A stretch of 16,642 nt of DNA from an uncultured Bacilli bacterium (GTDB lineage: Bacteria > Bacillota_I > Bacilli_A > RF39 > UBA660), in assembly GCA_947629425.1 (NCBI GenBank), contig CANRDR010000019.1, positions 1 to 16,642 of the forward strand, written 5' to 3'. This document shows positions 6,210 to 13,143 of the stretch, piece after piece. Made by a program: the position numbers and the translations under genes. The notes beneath the pieces were generated by a model. It was given only the letters and a program-made list of their open reading frames with translations, searched no databases and was not told where the DNA came from. How positions within the stretch are numbered: position 1 is the first letter of the stretch; the number at the start of each line of letters is the position of its first letter.

Positions 6210-6597
6210 TTTCTAATTTATCAGTAATTGAGTTTAATACATCTATTGCAGTTAATCTTATTTCATCTGTAGCTTTTTCTAATATTGGAGTACCTTTTTT
6301 TACAGCATATTTATATAATTCTTCACTTTTTTTAACTATTTTTTTACCTTTTTCTTTAGCGATTTTTAAAACTTTTTCTTTATCTAAATCTGCTAATTCT
6401 TCTTTTATACTTTCTATTTGATTTTCAATATAATCTTTTACTTCACCTGGATCTATTTCTTTAACTTTTTCACATAATTCATTTAATTTATTTGTTAATT
6501 TCTTTCTAGTAACTGATCCTTTTTCTGGAGCAAACAACACTCCTAATCCTACTCCAAGTCCAACTCCTGCCATTACTTTTCCTAAATTCTTACTCAT
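6196..6597 (-). CDS. YtxH-like protein
   Basis: A 133-residue protein. It has a short N-terminus, then a glycine-rich hydrophobic helix (about 8-23, VMAGVGLGVGLGVLFAPEKG). This is the classic YtxH/gas-vesicle-like pattern, in which LFAPxxG(S) ends the helix. A long charged helical region of about 100 residues follows, with coiled-coil character. The ATG at 6597 is favoured over the one at 6603 because AAAGGA sits 8 nt upstream of it. The gene overlaps the end of the preceding YtxG-like gene by 8 nt (14 nt for the other start), indicating translational coupling. In B. subtilis ytxGHJ is a general-stress operon; the pairing suggests a related envelope role, which is inference. It is the last gene of the unit beginning at 8345. 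Confidence 0.75.
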   Translation of the reverse strand: MSKNLGKVMAGVGLGVGLGVLFAPEKGSVTRKKLTNKLNELCEKVKEIDPGEVKDYIENQIESIKEELADLDKEKVLKIAKEKGKKIVKKSEELYKYAVKKGTPILEKATDEIRLTAIDVLNSITDKLENTKK

Positions 6598-6868
6598 AAT
6601 CATTATCCTTTCTTTTCTTTATTATTTTATTCACAATATTAATAATAAATTCTACAATATTGCTTATACCTTTAGTTATATTATTTCCTACTGTATCAAT
6701 CATATTAAATACTGAATTAAATGAGTTAATCTTATTTTCAACATTATCTAAAATTTTATCAGTTTTATTAATTATATTAATTACTTTAATTCCTACTATA
6801 ATTAATATAATTAACAATATAATTAATAATATTTGTACCATTATTGGTAAAAACTCTACAAAAGTCAT
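6590..6868 (-). CDS. YtxG/DUF948-like small membrane protein
   Basis: A 92-residue protein. One very hydrophobic N-terminal helix (about 8-30) is followed by an amphipathic, Asn/Ile-rich helical segment (KTDKILDNVENKINSFNSVF) and a basic tail (KKRKDNDYE). This matches the layout of DUF948/YtxG-type proteins, which are encoded next to YtxH proteins in Bacilli. The ATG follows 2 nt after the upstream stop, with AAAGGAG about 10 nt before it, and the 3' end overlaps the ytxH-like gene. Identification rests on layout and neighbourhood rather than a diagnostic motif. Confidence 0.6.
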   Translation of the reverse strand: MTFVEFLPIMVQILLIILLIILIIVGIKVINIINKTDKILDNVENKINSFNSVFNMIDTVGNNITKGISNIVEFIINIVNKIIKKRKDNDYE

Positions 6869-6870
6869 AT

Positions 6871-7683
6871 TTATTCATCTCCTTTATCTTCATACATTGA
6901 ATCTATTAAGCTAAATAAATCTTCTTCTTCATCATTAATTTCTTCTGTAGTAACTTTTTCTATATCTTTATTTTCTTCTATTAAGTCTTCTATTGTATTA
7001 GTAGGTATTTCTTCTTTTTTAGTATTTTCTATTTTTAAGTCATTTATACTAGTTTCTAAACTAGGTTCTTCTTCTATAGATAATTCTTCAATAGTTTTAC
7101 TTAAATTAATTGGTTCTTCTTTTATTTCTTTCTTTTTATCTAAATTTTCTTCTATTTCATCTTCTAAAGAACCAAATGCTTTTTTTCTAATCATTTCTAA
7201 TTTTTTATCATTATCTTTTCTTAAAACTTCTTTTTTTACAATAACATCTTCTTTTTTATAATTTTGATCTAGTATACCATATACTGGACTTATAATTGGA
7301 GTTGGTCTAAATTTTCTTTTTTCTTCTTTTCTATTTATAAAATCAGAAAAATCTCTTGTTTCATAATTATCATGTTTATTAACTTTTTTATTTTCATAAA
7401 CAGGTAATTTATATTCTTTCTTTTCTTCCTTAAAATCTTCTTTAAATGTATCAAAATCATCATCAAAATCATCTATTGGAAAAGTAAATGTAGATTCTGA
7501 TTTATACGCTTCTTTATCTGTAAAATCATCTTTTGGTACTTTAATTTCTTTAATTGGATTTTCTTCTTTTAAAGGCTTTTTTATTTCTTGTTTAACTTCC
7601 TTTGTTTCTTCATGTTTTATTACTGGTACTTCTATTTCTTCTTCATCAAATAAAATCCCCTTAATTTTATTTATTAAACTCAT
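6871..7683 (-). CDS. Acidic, mostly disordered protein with a conserved-looking core motif, unknown function
   Basis: A 270-residue, strongly charged protein rich in Glu, Lys and Asp. There is no signal peptide or membrane segment, so it is cytoplasmic. A short ordered N-terminus (MSLINKIKGILFDEEE) is followed by a long low-complexity region. Near the middle is a distinctive island, FRPTPIISPVYGILDQNY (125-142), unlike the surrounding sequence and likely a short binding motif. The C-terminus ends in an acidic amphipathic motif, EEEDLFSLIDSMYED (252-266). The layout of two terminal motifs plus one central motif in a disordered chain suggests a scaffold or adaptor. It lies 14 nt after the orphan lipoprotein gene and 2 nt before the YtxG-like gene, so all four are co-expressed. 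I cannot assign a named family. Confidence 0.65.
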   Translation of the reverse strand: MSLINKIKGILFDEEEIEVPVIKHEETKEVKQEIKKPLKEENPIKEIKVPKDDFTDKEAYKSESTFTFPIDDFDDDFDTFKEDFKEEKKEYKLPVYENKKVNKHDNYETRDFSDFINRKEEKRKFRPTPIISPVYGILDQNYKKEDVIVKKEVLRKDNDKKLEMIRKKAFGSLEDEIEENLDKKKEIKEEPINLSKTIEELSIEEEPSLETSINDLKIENTKKEEIPTNTIEDLIEENKDIEKVTTEEINDEEEDLFSLIDSMYEDKGDE

Positions 7684-7697
7684 ATCTATTTTCCTTT

Positions 7698-8345
7698 CTA
7701 ATTAATAACGTCATAATCAGGAATATCTGATTCTTCTTCATAGTCATCGTATTCATCTTCTACTTTTAAGAAATTATCTTTTTCAGTTTCTTTTCCAAAT
7801 ATATTTAATTTTTCTTCTTGATTATTTATTTTATTTTCTCCAATTAAATTATTTATTATTGAATCTTCATACTTTATAGTAGATAAAAGTATAATTGAAT
7901 TATTTATTGCTTCATTTATATCAAATTCATCTACTTTCACTTCTATTTTAGCATAATTATATATTATTTCAACTAAGTATTTATTATTTTCTAATTTATT
8001 AACTTCTAAATACCCATATAATTCTTTATATTTAAAATTATAACTTATATATGCATCATTATTTTTATAATCATTTTTAACTTTATTGTAGTAGCTAACT
8101 ACATCTATATATAAATAATAAGTATAGTCATTGCTATTTATTATTTCATTAAAATTTATATCATCTTTTACACTCATATATTTTGGTAAATAATATTTAT
8201 AACCTTTTCTATATTGATTATAGATTTTATTATTTATATTATCTTTAATTACATTATTAATGTTATCTTTATAATCTAATTCATCTATATTTGTACACCC
8301 TACTGTTATAAATAAAAAAGATATAATAAGTAAAACTTTCTTCAT
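7698..8345 (-). CDS. Orphan lipoprotein, unknown function
   Basis: A 215-residue protein. The signal peptide MKKVLLIISFLFITVGC ends in a lipobox (TVGC, C17), so it is predicted to be lipid-anchored on the outer face of the membrane. The mature part is rich in Asn, Tyr, Ile and Asp. It has an alpha/beta-looking core (about 60-165) with strand-like stretches YTYYLYIDVVSYYNKV and YLEVNKLENNKYLVEIIYNY, then an acidic tail (EDEYDDYEEESDIPDYD) that is probably disordered. No known domain is recognised. It is the first gene of a unit with the acidic protein and the YtxG/H-like proteins. It has its own extended -10 promoter and AGGTGA site. Confidence 0.7.
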   Translation of the reverse strand: MKKVLLIISFLFITVGCTNIDELDYKDNINNVIKDNINNKIYNQYRKGYKYYLPKYMSVKDDINFNEIINSNDYTYYLYIDVVSYYNKVKNDYKNNDAYISYNFKYKELYGYLEVNKLENNKYLVEIIYNYAKIEVKVDEFDINEAINNSIILLSTIKYEDSIINNLIGENKINNQEEKLNIFGKETEKDNFLKVEDEYDDYEEESDIPDYDVIN

Positions 8346-8365
8346 ATTTCACCTACTCTTTTTTT

Positions 8366-8374
8366 ATTATAACA
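8366..8374 (-). promoter_or_regulatory. Extended -10 promoter of the lipoprotein-ytxGH unit
   Basis: On the minus strand TGTTATAAT (TGn + TATAAT) lies downstream of the alaS terminator and 11 nt before the AGGTGA site (8349-8354). Confidence 0.6.
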
Positions 8375-8406
8375 AAAAAAAAGAAATAGTTAAATATATT
8401 TTCTTT
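8373..8406 (-). terminator. Rho-independent terminator of cmk-alaS
   Basis: On the minus strand AAAGAAAATA pairs with TATTTCTTT (one bulge) around an 8-nt loop, followed by a run of T. The stem begins at the alaS stop codon. The T-run leads directly into the next promoter's TGTTATAAT. Confidence 0.6.
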
Positions 8407-10147
8407 AATTTTCTAATATAGCTTTAATTCTTCTTACTCCACTAGAAGATGATTCTTCTTTAATAATTTTAAATTTACCTAATTCTTTTGTACTTTTTAC
8501 ATGTGGACCACCGCATAACTCTTTAGAAACATTTCCAATACTATATACAGATACTATATCTGGATATTTTTCTATAAACATACATTCAGCTCCACTATTT
8601 ATAGCATCACTTTTTTTCATTTCTTCTTTAACTACTAATAAATCTTCATTAATCCATTTATTTACTAAAGATTCTACTTTTTCTTTTTCTTCATCAGTTA
8701 GTTTATGATCACAATTGAAGTCAAAACGTAATCTTTCACTAGTTATATTAGAACCTTTCTGATGTATTTCTTTACTGACTATTTGTTTTAATGCTGCATT
8801 TAATAAATGTGTTGCAGTGTGATATTTTGTTTCAATTTCACCTTGTCCACCTAAACCACCTTTAAATTGTCCACTTGATGCAGTTCTAGATAGTTCTTGA
8901 TGTTCCTTAAATTTTTTATTAAAACCATCTATATCAACAGTATGCCCTAATTCATTAGCAAGTTCAACTGTAAGTTCGATTGGAAACCCATATGTATCAA
9001 ATAAATGAAATGCAGTTGTTCCATCTATATCATTATTTTTAACTTTATTAAATTCTTTTAATCCTTTTTCTAAAGTTTTATTAAATTTTATTTTTTCATT
9101 TTTTAATACTTCTAAAACTACATTTTTATTATCTATTAATTCTTTATAATATTTAGAATACATATCTAATATTTTTAATGCTATTAATTCATCCCAATTA
9201 GAATTTATATCTATTTCTAATTTTTTTGCATGTCTTATCGCTCTTCTTATTAATCTTCTTAAAATATATCCTTGTCCAATATTACTAGGTTTTATTCCTG
9301 CTGGATCAGCACTAATAAATACAGACGTTCTTATATGATCAGCAATAATTCTCATACTTTTTTTATTTTCTTCATATTTTTTATTTGAAATATTTTCTAT
9401 TATTTCAATTATTGGCTTCCATAGACTTGATTCATAATTATCTAGTTTACCTTCTAATATTGCTGTTGTTCTTTCAACACCCATACCAGTATCTACATTT
9501 TTTTTAGGAAGTTCTTTTATTGTTCCATTTTCATCATGATTATATTGCATGAAAACATTATTCCATATTTCTACCCATCTTTCGTCTTTTGGATCAAAAT
9601 ATTCAGGAATAGTATCATTGCTTCTAAAATAAAATATTTCTGTATCTGGTCCACATAATCCAGGTAGTTCTAGATTAGGCCACCAATTGTCTTCTACTGT
9701 TTCAAAAATATGTTCTTCTTTTATTCCTAAATTCATCCATATTTGTTTAGTTTCTGTATCTTTTGGTGCTATTTCATTACCTTTAAAAATTGTTACAGCA
9801 AGTCTTTCTTTTTTTATATTTAATACTTTTGTTAAGAAATTAAAACTCCATTCTATTGATTCTTTTTTAAAATAATCTCCTAAACTCCAATTACCTAACA
9901 TTTCAAAAAATGTATGATGATATGAATCTCCTACTTCATCTAAATCATTAGTTCTTATACATTTCTGATAATCAACTAATCTTTTTCCATAAGGATGAGG
10001 TTCTCCCATTAAATATGGTATTAATGGTTGCATTCCTGCTGTATTAAATAATACAGTATTATCATTTTCTGGTACAACTGGTGATGATGGTATTTGAACA
10101 TGTCCTAGTTTAACAAAATAATCAATATATAAATCTTTTAAATTCAT
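8405..10147 (-). CDS. alaS: Alanyl-tRNA synthetase, short form
   Basis: A 580-residue enzyme that charges tRNA-Ala with alanine; typical bacterial AlaRS is about 870-880. The class II catalytic core is complete: PSSPVVPENDNTVLFNTAGM (20-39), motif 2 TFFEMLGNWSLGDYF (79-93) and motif 3 VDTGMGVERT (218-227), then the tRNA-recognition helices (about 250-400). The editing domain follows almost directly. Its zinc ligands are intact: HTATH (H443, H447) and CGGPH (C545, H549). Absent are the roughly 100-residue beta-barrel linker that normally precedes the editing domain, with its 'FYAESGGQ..D.G' signature, and the whole C-terminal C-Ala/DHHA1 domain. The chain ends just after GVRRIKAI. From memory, a similar layout with an 'FKGG' segment before the HxxxH motif occurs in candidate-phyla bacteria. 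The start overlaps the cmk stop by 4 nt (ATGA), so translation is coupled. Confidence 0.95.
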   Translation of the reverse strand: MNLKDLYIDYFVKLGHVQIPSSPVVPENDNTVLFNTAGMQPLIPYLMGEPHPYGKRLVDYQKCIRTNDLDEVGDSYHHTFFEMLGNWSLGDYFKKESIEWSFNFLTKVLNIKKERLAVTIFKGNEIAPKDTETKQIWMNLGIKEEHIFETVEDNWWPNLELPGLCGPDTEIFYFRSNDTIPEYFDPKDERWVEIWNNVFMQYNHDENGTIKELPKKNVDTGMGVERTTAILEGKLDNYESSLWKPIIEIIENISNKKYEENKKSMRIIADHIRTSVFISADPAGIKPSNIGQGYILRRLIRRAIRHAKKLEIDINSNWDELIALKILDMYSKYYKELIDNKNVVLEVLKNEKIKFNKTLEKGLKEFNKVKNNDIDGTTAFHLFDTYGFPIELTVELANELGHTVDIDGFNKKFKEHQELSRTASSGQFKGGLGGQGEIETKYHTATHLLNAALKQIVSKEIHQKGSNITSERLRFDFNCDHKLTDEEKEKVESLVNKWINEDLLVVKEEMKKSDAINSGAECMFIEKYPDIVSVYSIGNVSKELCGGPHVKSTKELGKFKIIKEESSSSGVRRIKAILEN

Positions 10148-10797
10148 AATTTTTCACTTCCTATATATTCTAACATTTTATTTACTACTTCTTCTTTTGT
10201 CATATAAGAAGAATCAATATAAATAGCGTCTTCTGCTTGTATTAATTTACCAACTTTTTTATGTAAATCATTATAATCTCTCTTACTAATATTGTCAATA
10301 ACTTCATCTAAAGTAGTATTTATTCCATGTTCTATATTTTGATTATATCTTCTTTTTACTCTAGTATCCATATTAGCATCTAAATAAAATTTATATTTAG
10401 CATCTTTAAATACTTGAGTAGTTGTATCTCTACCATCAGTTACTACATTTTTATTTTTTGCTAAAAATCTTTGTAATTCTGTTAATATATGTCTTACTTC
10501 AATTATACTTGATATATCTGATACTATATCATTAACATCATTATCTTTTAATCTATTTGTTACGTTTCTTCCATTTAAAAAAACTTCACCAAATTCATTA
10601 ATATCTATTTTTAACGTTTTTAATAATAATACTATTTTATCTGTTTCATTTATTTTTATATTATTTTCTATAACTGCTAATGCTAAAGCACGATATGTAT
10701 CTCCTGTATCAAGTCTATAAAAATTCAACTTTTTTGCTAACAAGTCAGATACTTCACCTTTTCCAACACCTGCTGGACCATCTATTGCAATAATCAT
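10144..10797 (-). CDS. cmk: Cytidylate kinase, divergent
   Basis: A 217-residue protein matching (d)CMP kinase over its full length. Cmk phosphorylates CMP/dCMP with ATP in pyrimidine nucleotide salvage. The P-loop is GPAGVGKGEV (7-16), followed by LDTGDTYRALAL (29-40), VRHILTELQR (101-110), DGRDTTTQVFKDA (121-133) and RDYNDLHKKVGKL (173-185). Several usually conserved residues differ. The Ser/Thr after GKG/GKS is Glu15. TGAMYR is TGDTYR. GRDIGT/GRDMGT is GRDTTT. In RDxxDxxRxxxPL the Arg is Lys180 and PL is KL. The family call is secure, but catalytic efficiency or specificity may have changed. It is the first gene of the cmk-alaS operon, with GGGAGG at 10803-10808 before the ATG. Confidence 0.88.
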   Translation of the reverse strand: MIIAIDGPAGVGKGEVSDLLAKKLNFYRLDTGDTYRALALAVIENNIKINETDKIVLLLKTLKIDINEFGEVFLNGRNVTNRLKDNDVNDIVSDISSIIEVRHILTELQRFLAKNKNVVTDGRDTTTQVFKDAKYKFYLDANMDTRVKRRYNQNIEHGINTTLDEVIDNISKRDYNDLHKKVGKLIQAEDAIYIDSSYMTKEEVVNKMLEYIGSEKL

Positions 10798-10813
10798 ATA
10801 TACCTCCCATAAT

Positions 10814-10822
10814 ATTCTATCA
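10814..10822 (-). promoter_or_regulatory. Extended -10 promoter of cmk-alaS
   Basis: On the minus strand TGATAGAAT (TGn + TAGAAT), 5 nt before the GGGAGG site. It lies just beyond the terminator of the pilin operon. No strong -35 is present. Confidence 0.5.
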
Positions 10823-10844
10823 AAATAAAATATATATTTCTATT

Positions 10845-10868
10845 AAAAAAATAGTTATTCAACTATTT
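10845..10868 (-). terminator. Rho-independent terminator of the pilin operon
   Basis: On the minus strand a perfect 8-bp stem AAATAGTT / AACTATTT with GAAT loop and a 7-T run, overlapping the stop codon of the pilin C-terminal frame. Confidence 0.8.
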
Positions 10869-11659
10869 TCCATTAATTCATAAGGACAATTCATGCTTCC
10901 TCTTTTTGAACCATCAGCACAATTAGAATAGTCTTTAATAACAACATTTGAATTTAATGTTATAACAGGATAGCTGCAAAAACTAGCATTAGAAGGAAAA
11001 GATGTTAAGTTAAAATTTTCATCTAATCCAACTTTAATAATTTCGCCACCATTATACGTGAAATCGCTTGTCATTAAAAATATATTATTAGTAGCTTTAA
11101 GCCAAGTTTTTCTTGTATCATCTAATGTATTTAAAGCAGAGTCTACTGTTAAATTACCAATTTTATTTGTATATTTATCAGAAGAAGAAACTAAACCATT
11201 TATTATCACATATTGTTCACCATTATAATTAGTACCTATCTGATGCCCACTTGCAGAATAATAATATTTTATATTGTAAGTACTTGGCCATTCTTTTTCT
11301 TTTATTAAATTCGTATTATTTATTCCATTTAATAAACATGCTTGATACCCACTACTATAAGTACTTTTAGCTCTAGAGAAAAAATTTTTTACAGCAGTTG
11401 TTTTAAGATTTAAACAATCATTATAAACTAAATTTATACTATTATTACTTATATTTAATATTCTCCATAAATCTTGTTTAGTATCAGTATCTTCTAACCA
11501 ATTAGGATAATCTGAACAACCACTCTTAGTCTTTTTTGATACTTCAAATTTTACCCAATTATTAGGATTTTCACCCTTAAAATTAATTTCTGCATTATTA
11601 TAAAAATTTAAATAATTTTTTATTTCTGTTATTTCTTTTTCTATTTTATCAAATATAAA
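10859..11659 (-). pseudogene. C-terminal part of a large pilin-like protein, separated from its N-terminus by a +1 frameshift
   Basis: An uninterrupted 266-codon frame with no ATG, GTG or TTG until a GTG at 11209, deep inside it. The frame opens at an in-frame TAA (11660-11662) and overlaps the end of the prepilin gene, whose TGA is at 11649-11651. Its peptide is protein-like throughout: NPNNWVKFEV, a DLWRILNI...INLVYNDCL strand pair, several Cys, and the ending PVITLNSNVVI...DGS...CPYEL. That ending resembles the 'GVRPVVTLKS...DGT...NPYKL' end of DUF6273-like domains often attached to Firmicutes pilins (from memory). Skipping one T in ATTTGAT joins the frames as ...DIIYI-DKIEKEI..., giving one 422-residue protein. 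Possible explanations are a true frameshift mutation, an assembly error or programmed +1 recoding. A terminator follows directly, so the region still has the shape of the gene's 3' end. Confidence 0.75.
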
Positions 11660-12128
11660 TTATATCAGAAGTATCTACTTTATCTGATAAATCATTCCAA
11701 CTTTTTATTACGTTTATTCCTACTCTTCCGTTACATAATTCATTACCATTTTTATCTATATCGGTATCATTTTCCAACATAACAGCATCTGATAATACAT
11801 AATAGTTATTTTTATAATCTACTACCTTTTTTGTTTCTGGATCTATTATATTATCTGGTACTAATCCTTCATTTTTTAGTACTTCTAATGTTATTACCGA
11901 TCCTTCTACATCATTTTGTAAATTTGATACTATTTCTCCATGATTTGACAAATATACATCTAATGCATTATCAAATATTTTAAATGCATCTTCTTTCTTT
12001 TTTGCTAATGAATTTTCTTTTCCTTTTATTATAAATACTGTTCCTACTACTCCTATTATAGAGATAATTGATATAACTACTATAATTTCTATTAAAGTAA
12101 ATCCTTTAGTATTTTTATTATTTTTCAT
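11649..12128 (-). CDS. Type IV-type prepilin / pseudopilin (N-terminal part of a larger gene)
   Basis: A 159-residue frame. A short basic leader, MKNNKNTKG, is followed by FTLIEIIVVISIISIIGVVG, the prepilin-peptidase site (cleavage after G9, with Glu at mature position 5) and hydrophobic alpha-1 helix. The helix continues charged (KENSLAKKKEDAFKIFDNALDVYLS). A globular part follows with VLKNEGLVPDNIIDPETKK and a Cys in NELCNGRVG. It would be processed by a PilD/ComC-like peptidase and inserted in a pilus or pseudopilus. The gene starts 3 nt after the GAPDH stop with only a weak GGAAAA site, so its translation may depend on GAPDH translation. The frame ends at TGA within a window where the +1 frame continues for 263 more codons. 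The 159-residue product is therefore probably a truncation. Confidence 0.85.
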   Translation of the reverse strand: MKNNKNTKGFTLIEIIVVISIISIIGVVGTVFIIKGKENSLAKKKEDAFKIFDNALDVYLSNHGEIVSNLQNDVEGSVITLEVLKNEGLVPDNIIDPETKKVVDYKNNYYVLSDAVMLENDTDIDKNGNELCNGRVGINVIKSWNDLSDKVDTSDIIYI

Positions 12129-12131
12129 ATA

Positions 12132-13136
12132 TTATTTTTCCAATAAAGCAATCATTGTTCTAATCATTTGTGTAGTATATCCATATTCATTATCATACCA
12201 TGCAACTACTTTAACTAAATTTTTACCATCAACATCCAATACTTTTGTTGACAAACCATCTACTAAAGCACCACATGATGAACCTAATATATCACTAGAA
12301 ACTATAGGGTCCATAGTATATTTAATAACATCACTCTGATTATTTTTAAATAAATCATTTATTTCATCAACTGTTACATTCTTTTTAAGTTCTAATGTAA
12401 CATCAATTACTGAACCATCTCCAACTGGTACTCTAAATGCTCCACCATCAAGTAATCCATTTAATTCAGGTATAACTTTACCTATTGCACTTGCAGCGCC
12501 AGTTGAAGCTGGAATAATATTTAATCCTGCAGCACGTCCACGACGAGATAAAATTCCTTTTTTATGGGCAACATCTAAAGTTGATTGGTCATTAGTTATT
12601 GCATGAACAGTTGTCATAAATCCTTTAACAATTCCATATTCTTTGTTTAATAAATTTAATACTGGTGCTAAACAATTTGTTGTACAACTTGCTGCAGATA
12701 TTATTTCTTCCGTTCCATCTAAAGTATCATCATTTACCCCATAAACTATAGTTTTCATCTCACCTTTTCCTGGTGCTGAAATAATTACATGTTTTGCTCC
12801 TGCTTTAATATGTTTATTAGCATCTTCTAATTTAGTAAATAATCCTGTACATTCTAATACTAAATCAATATTTAAATCACTCCATGGTAACATTTCTGGA
12901 TCTTTTTCACTATAAACTCTTATCTTTTTACCTTTATAAATTAAATAATTATCTTCATATGAAATATTATCAATTTCAAAATTTCTATGATTAGTATCAT
13001 ATTTTAAATAATACGCTAATTCTTCTGCACTAGTTAAATCATTTATTGCAACTACCTCATATTCATCTAACTTTGTTAGTAGTCTAAATGCTAACCTTCC
13101 TATTCTTCCAAATCCATTTATTGCTATTTTCTTCAT
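12132..13136 (-). CDS. gap: Glyceraldehyde-3-phosphate dehydrogenase
   Basis: A 334-residue glycolytic enzyme that oxidises glyceraldehyde-3-phosphate to 1,3-bisphosphoglycerate with NAD+ in the cytoplasm. The Rossmann start is KKIAINGFGRIGRLAFR (2-18). Asp33 in AINDLT fits NAD preference. The catalytic Cys151 lies in ISAASCTTNCLAP and His178 in TTVHAITND, with SRRGRAAGLNIIPASTGAA (198-216) and WYDNEYGY (313-320) at expected positions. Length is normal. The ATG at 13136 is chosen over the 12-codon upstream extension because AGGGA sits just before it and the extension overlaps the kinase gene. It lies 7 nt after the nucleoside kinase stop and 3 nt before the prepilin gene; no other glycolytic gene is in the window. 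Confidence 0.97.
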   Translation of the reverse strand: MKKIAINGFGRIGRLAFRLLTKLDEYEVVAINDLTSAEELAYYLKYDTNHRNFEIDNISYEDNYLIYKGKKIRVYSEKDPEMLPWSDLNIDLVLECTGLFTKLEDANKHIKAGAKHVIISAPGKGEMKTIVYGVNDDTLDGTEEIISAASCTTNCLAPVLNLLNKEYGIVKGFMTTVHAITNDQSTLDVAHKKGILSRRGRAAGLNIIPASTGAASAIGKVIPELNGLLDGGAFRVPVGDGSVIDVTLELKKNVTVDEINDLFKNNQSDVIKYTMDPIVSSDILGSSCGALVDGLSTKVLDVDGKNLVKVVAWYDNEYGYTTQMIRTMIALLEK

Positions 13137-13143
13137 AATATCC

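Noticed and set aside
6660..6914. Plus-strand frame opposite the YtxG-like gene
   Set aside because: It is a mirror of a hydrophobic helix-encoding region and has no start context; the minus-strand gene explains the DNA.
9687..9875. Plus-strand 62-codon frame inside alaS
   Set aside because: It lies wholly within conserved AlaRS catalytic-domain coding sequence on the other strand.
10859..11209. A stand-alone 116-residue gene starting at GTG 11209
   Set aside because: The same frame stays open for 150 codons further upstream with protein-like sequence, and there is no ribosome-binding site before this GTG. It is the end of the pilin continuation.
11649..11651. TGA read as Trp (code 4) to extend the prepilin
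   Set aside because: The next codon in that frame is TAA, and TGA ends other genes such as yidD, so readthrough would not help and code 4 is not supported.
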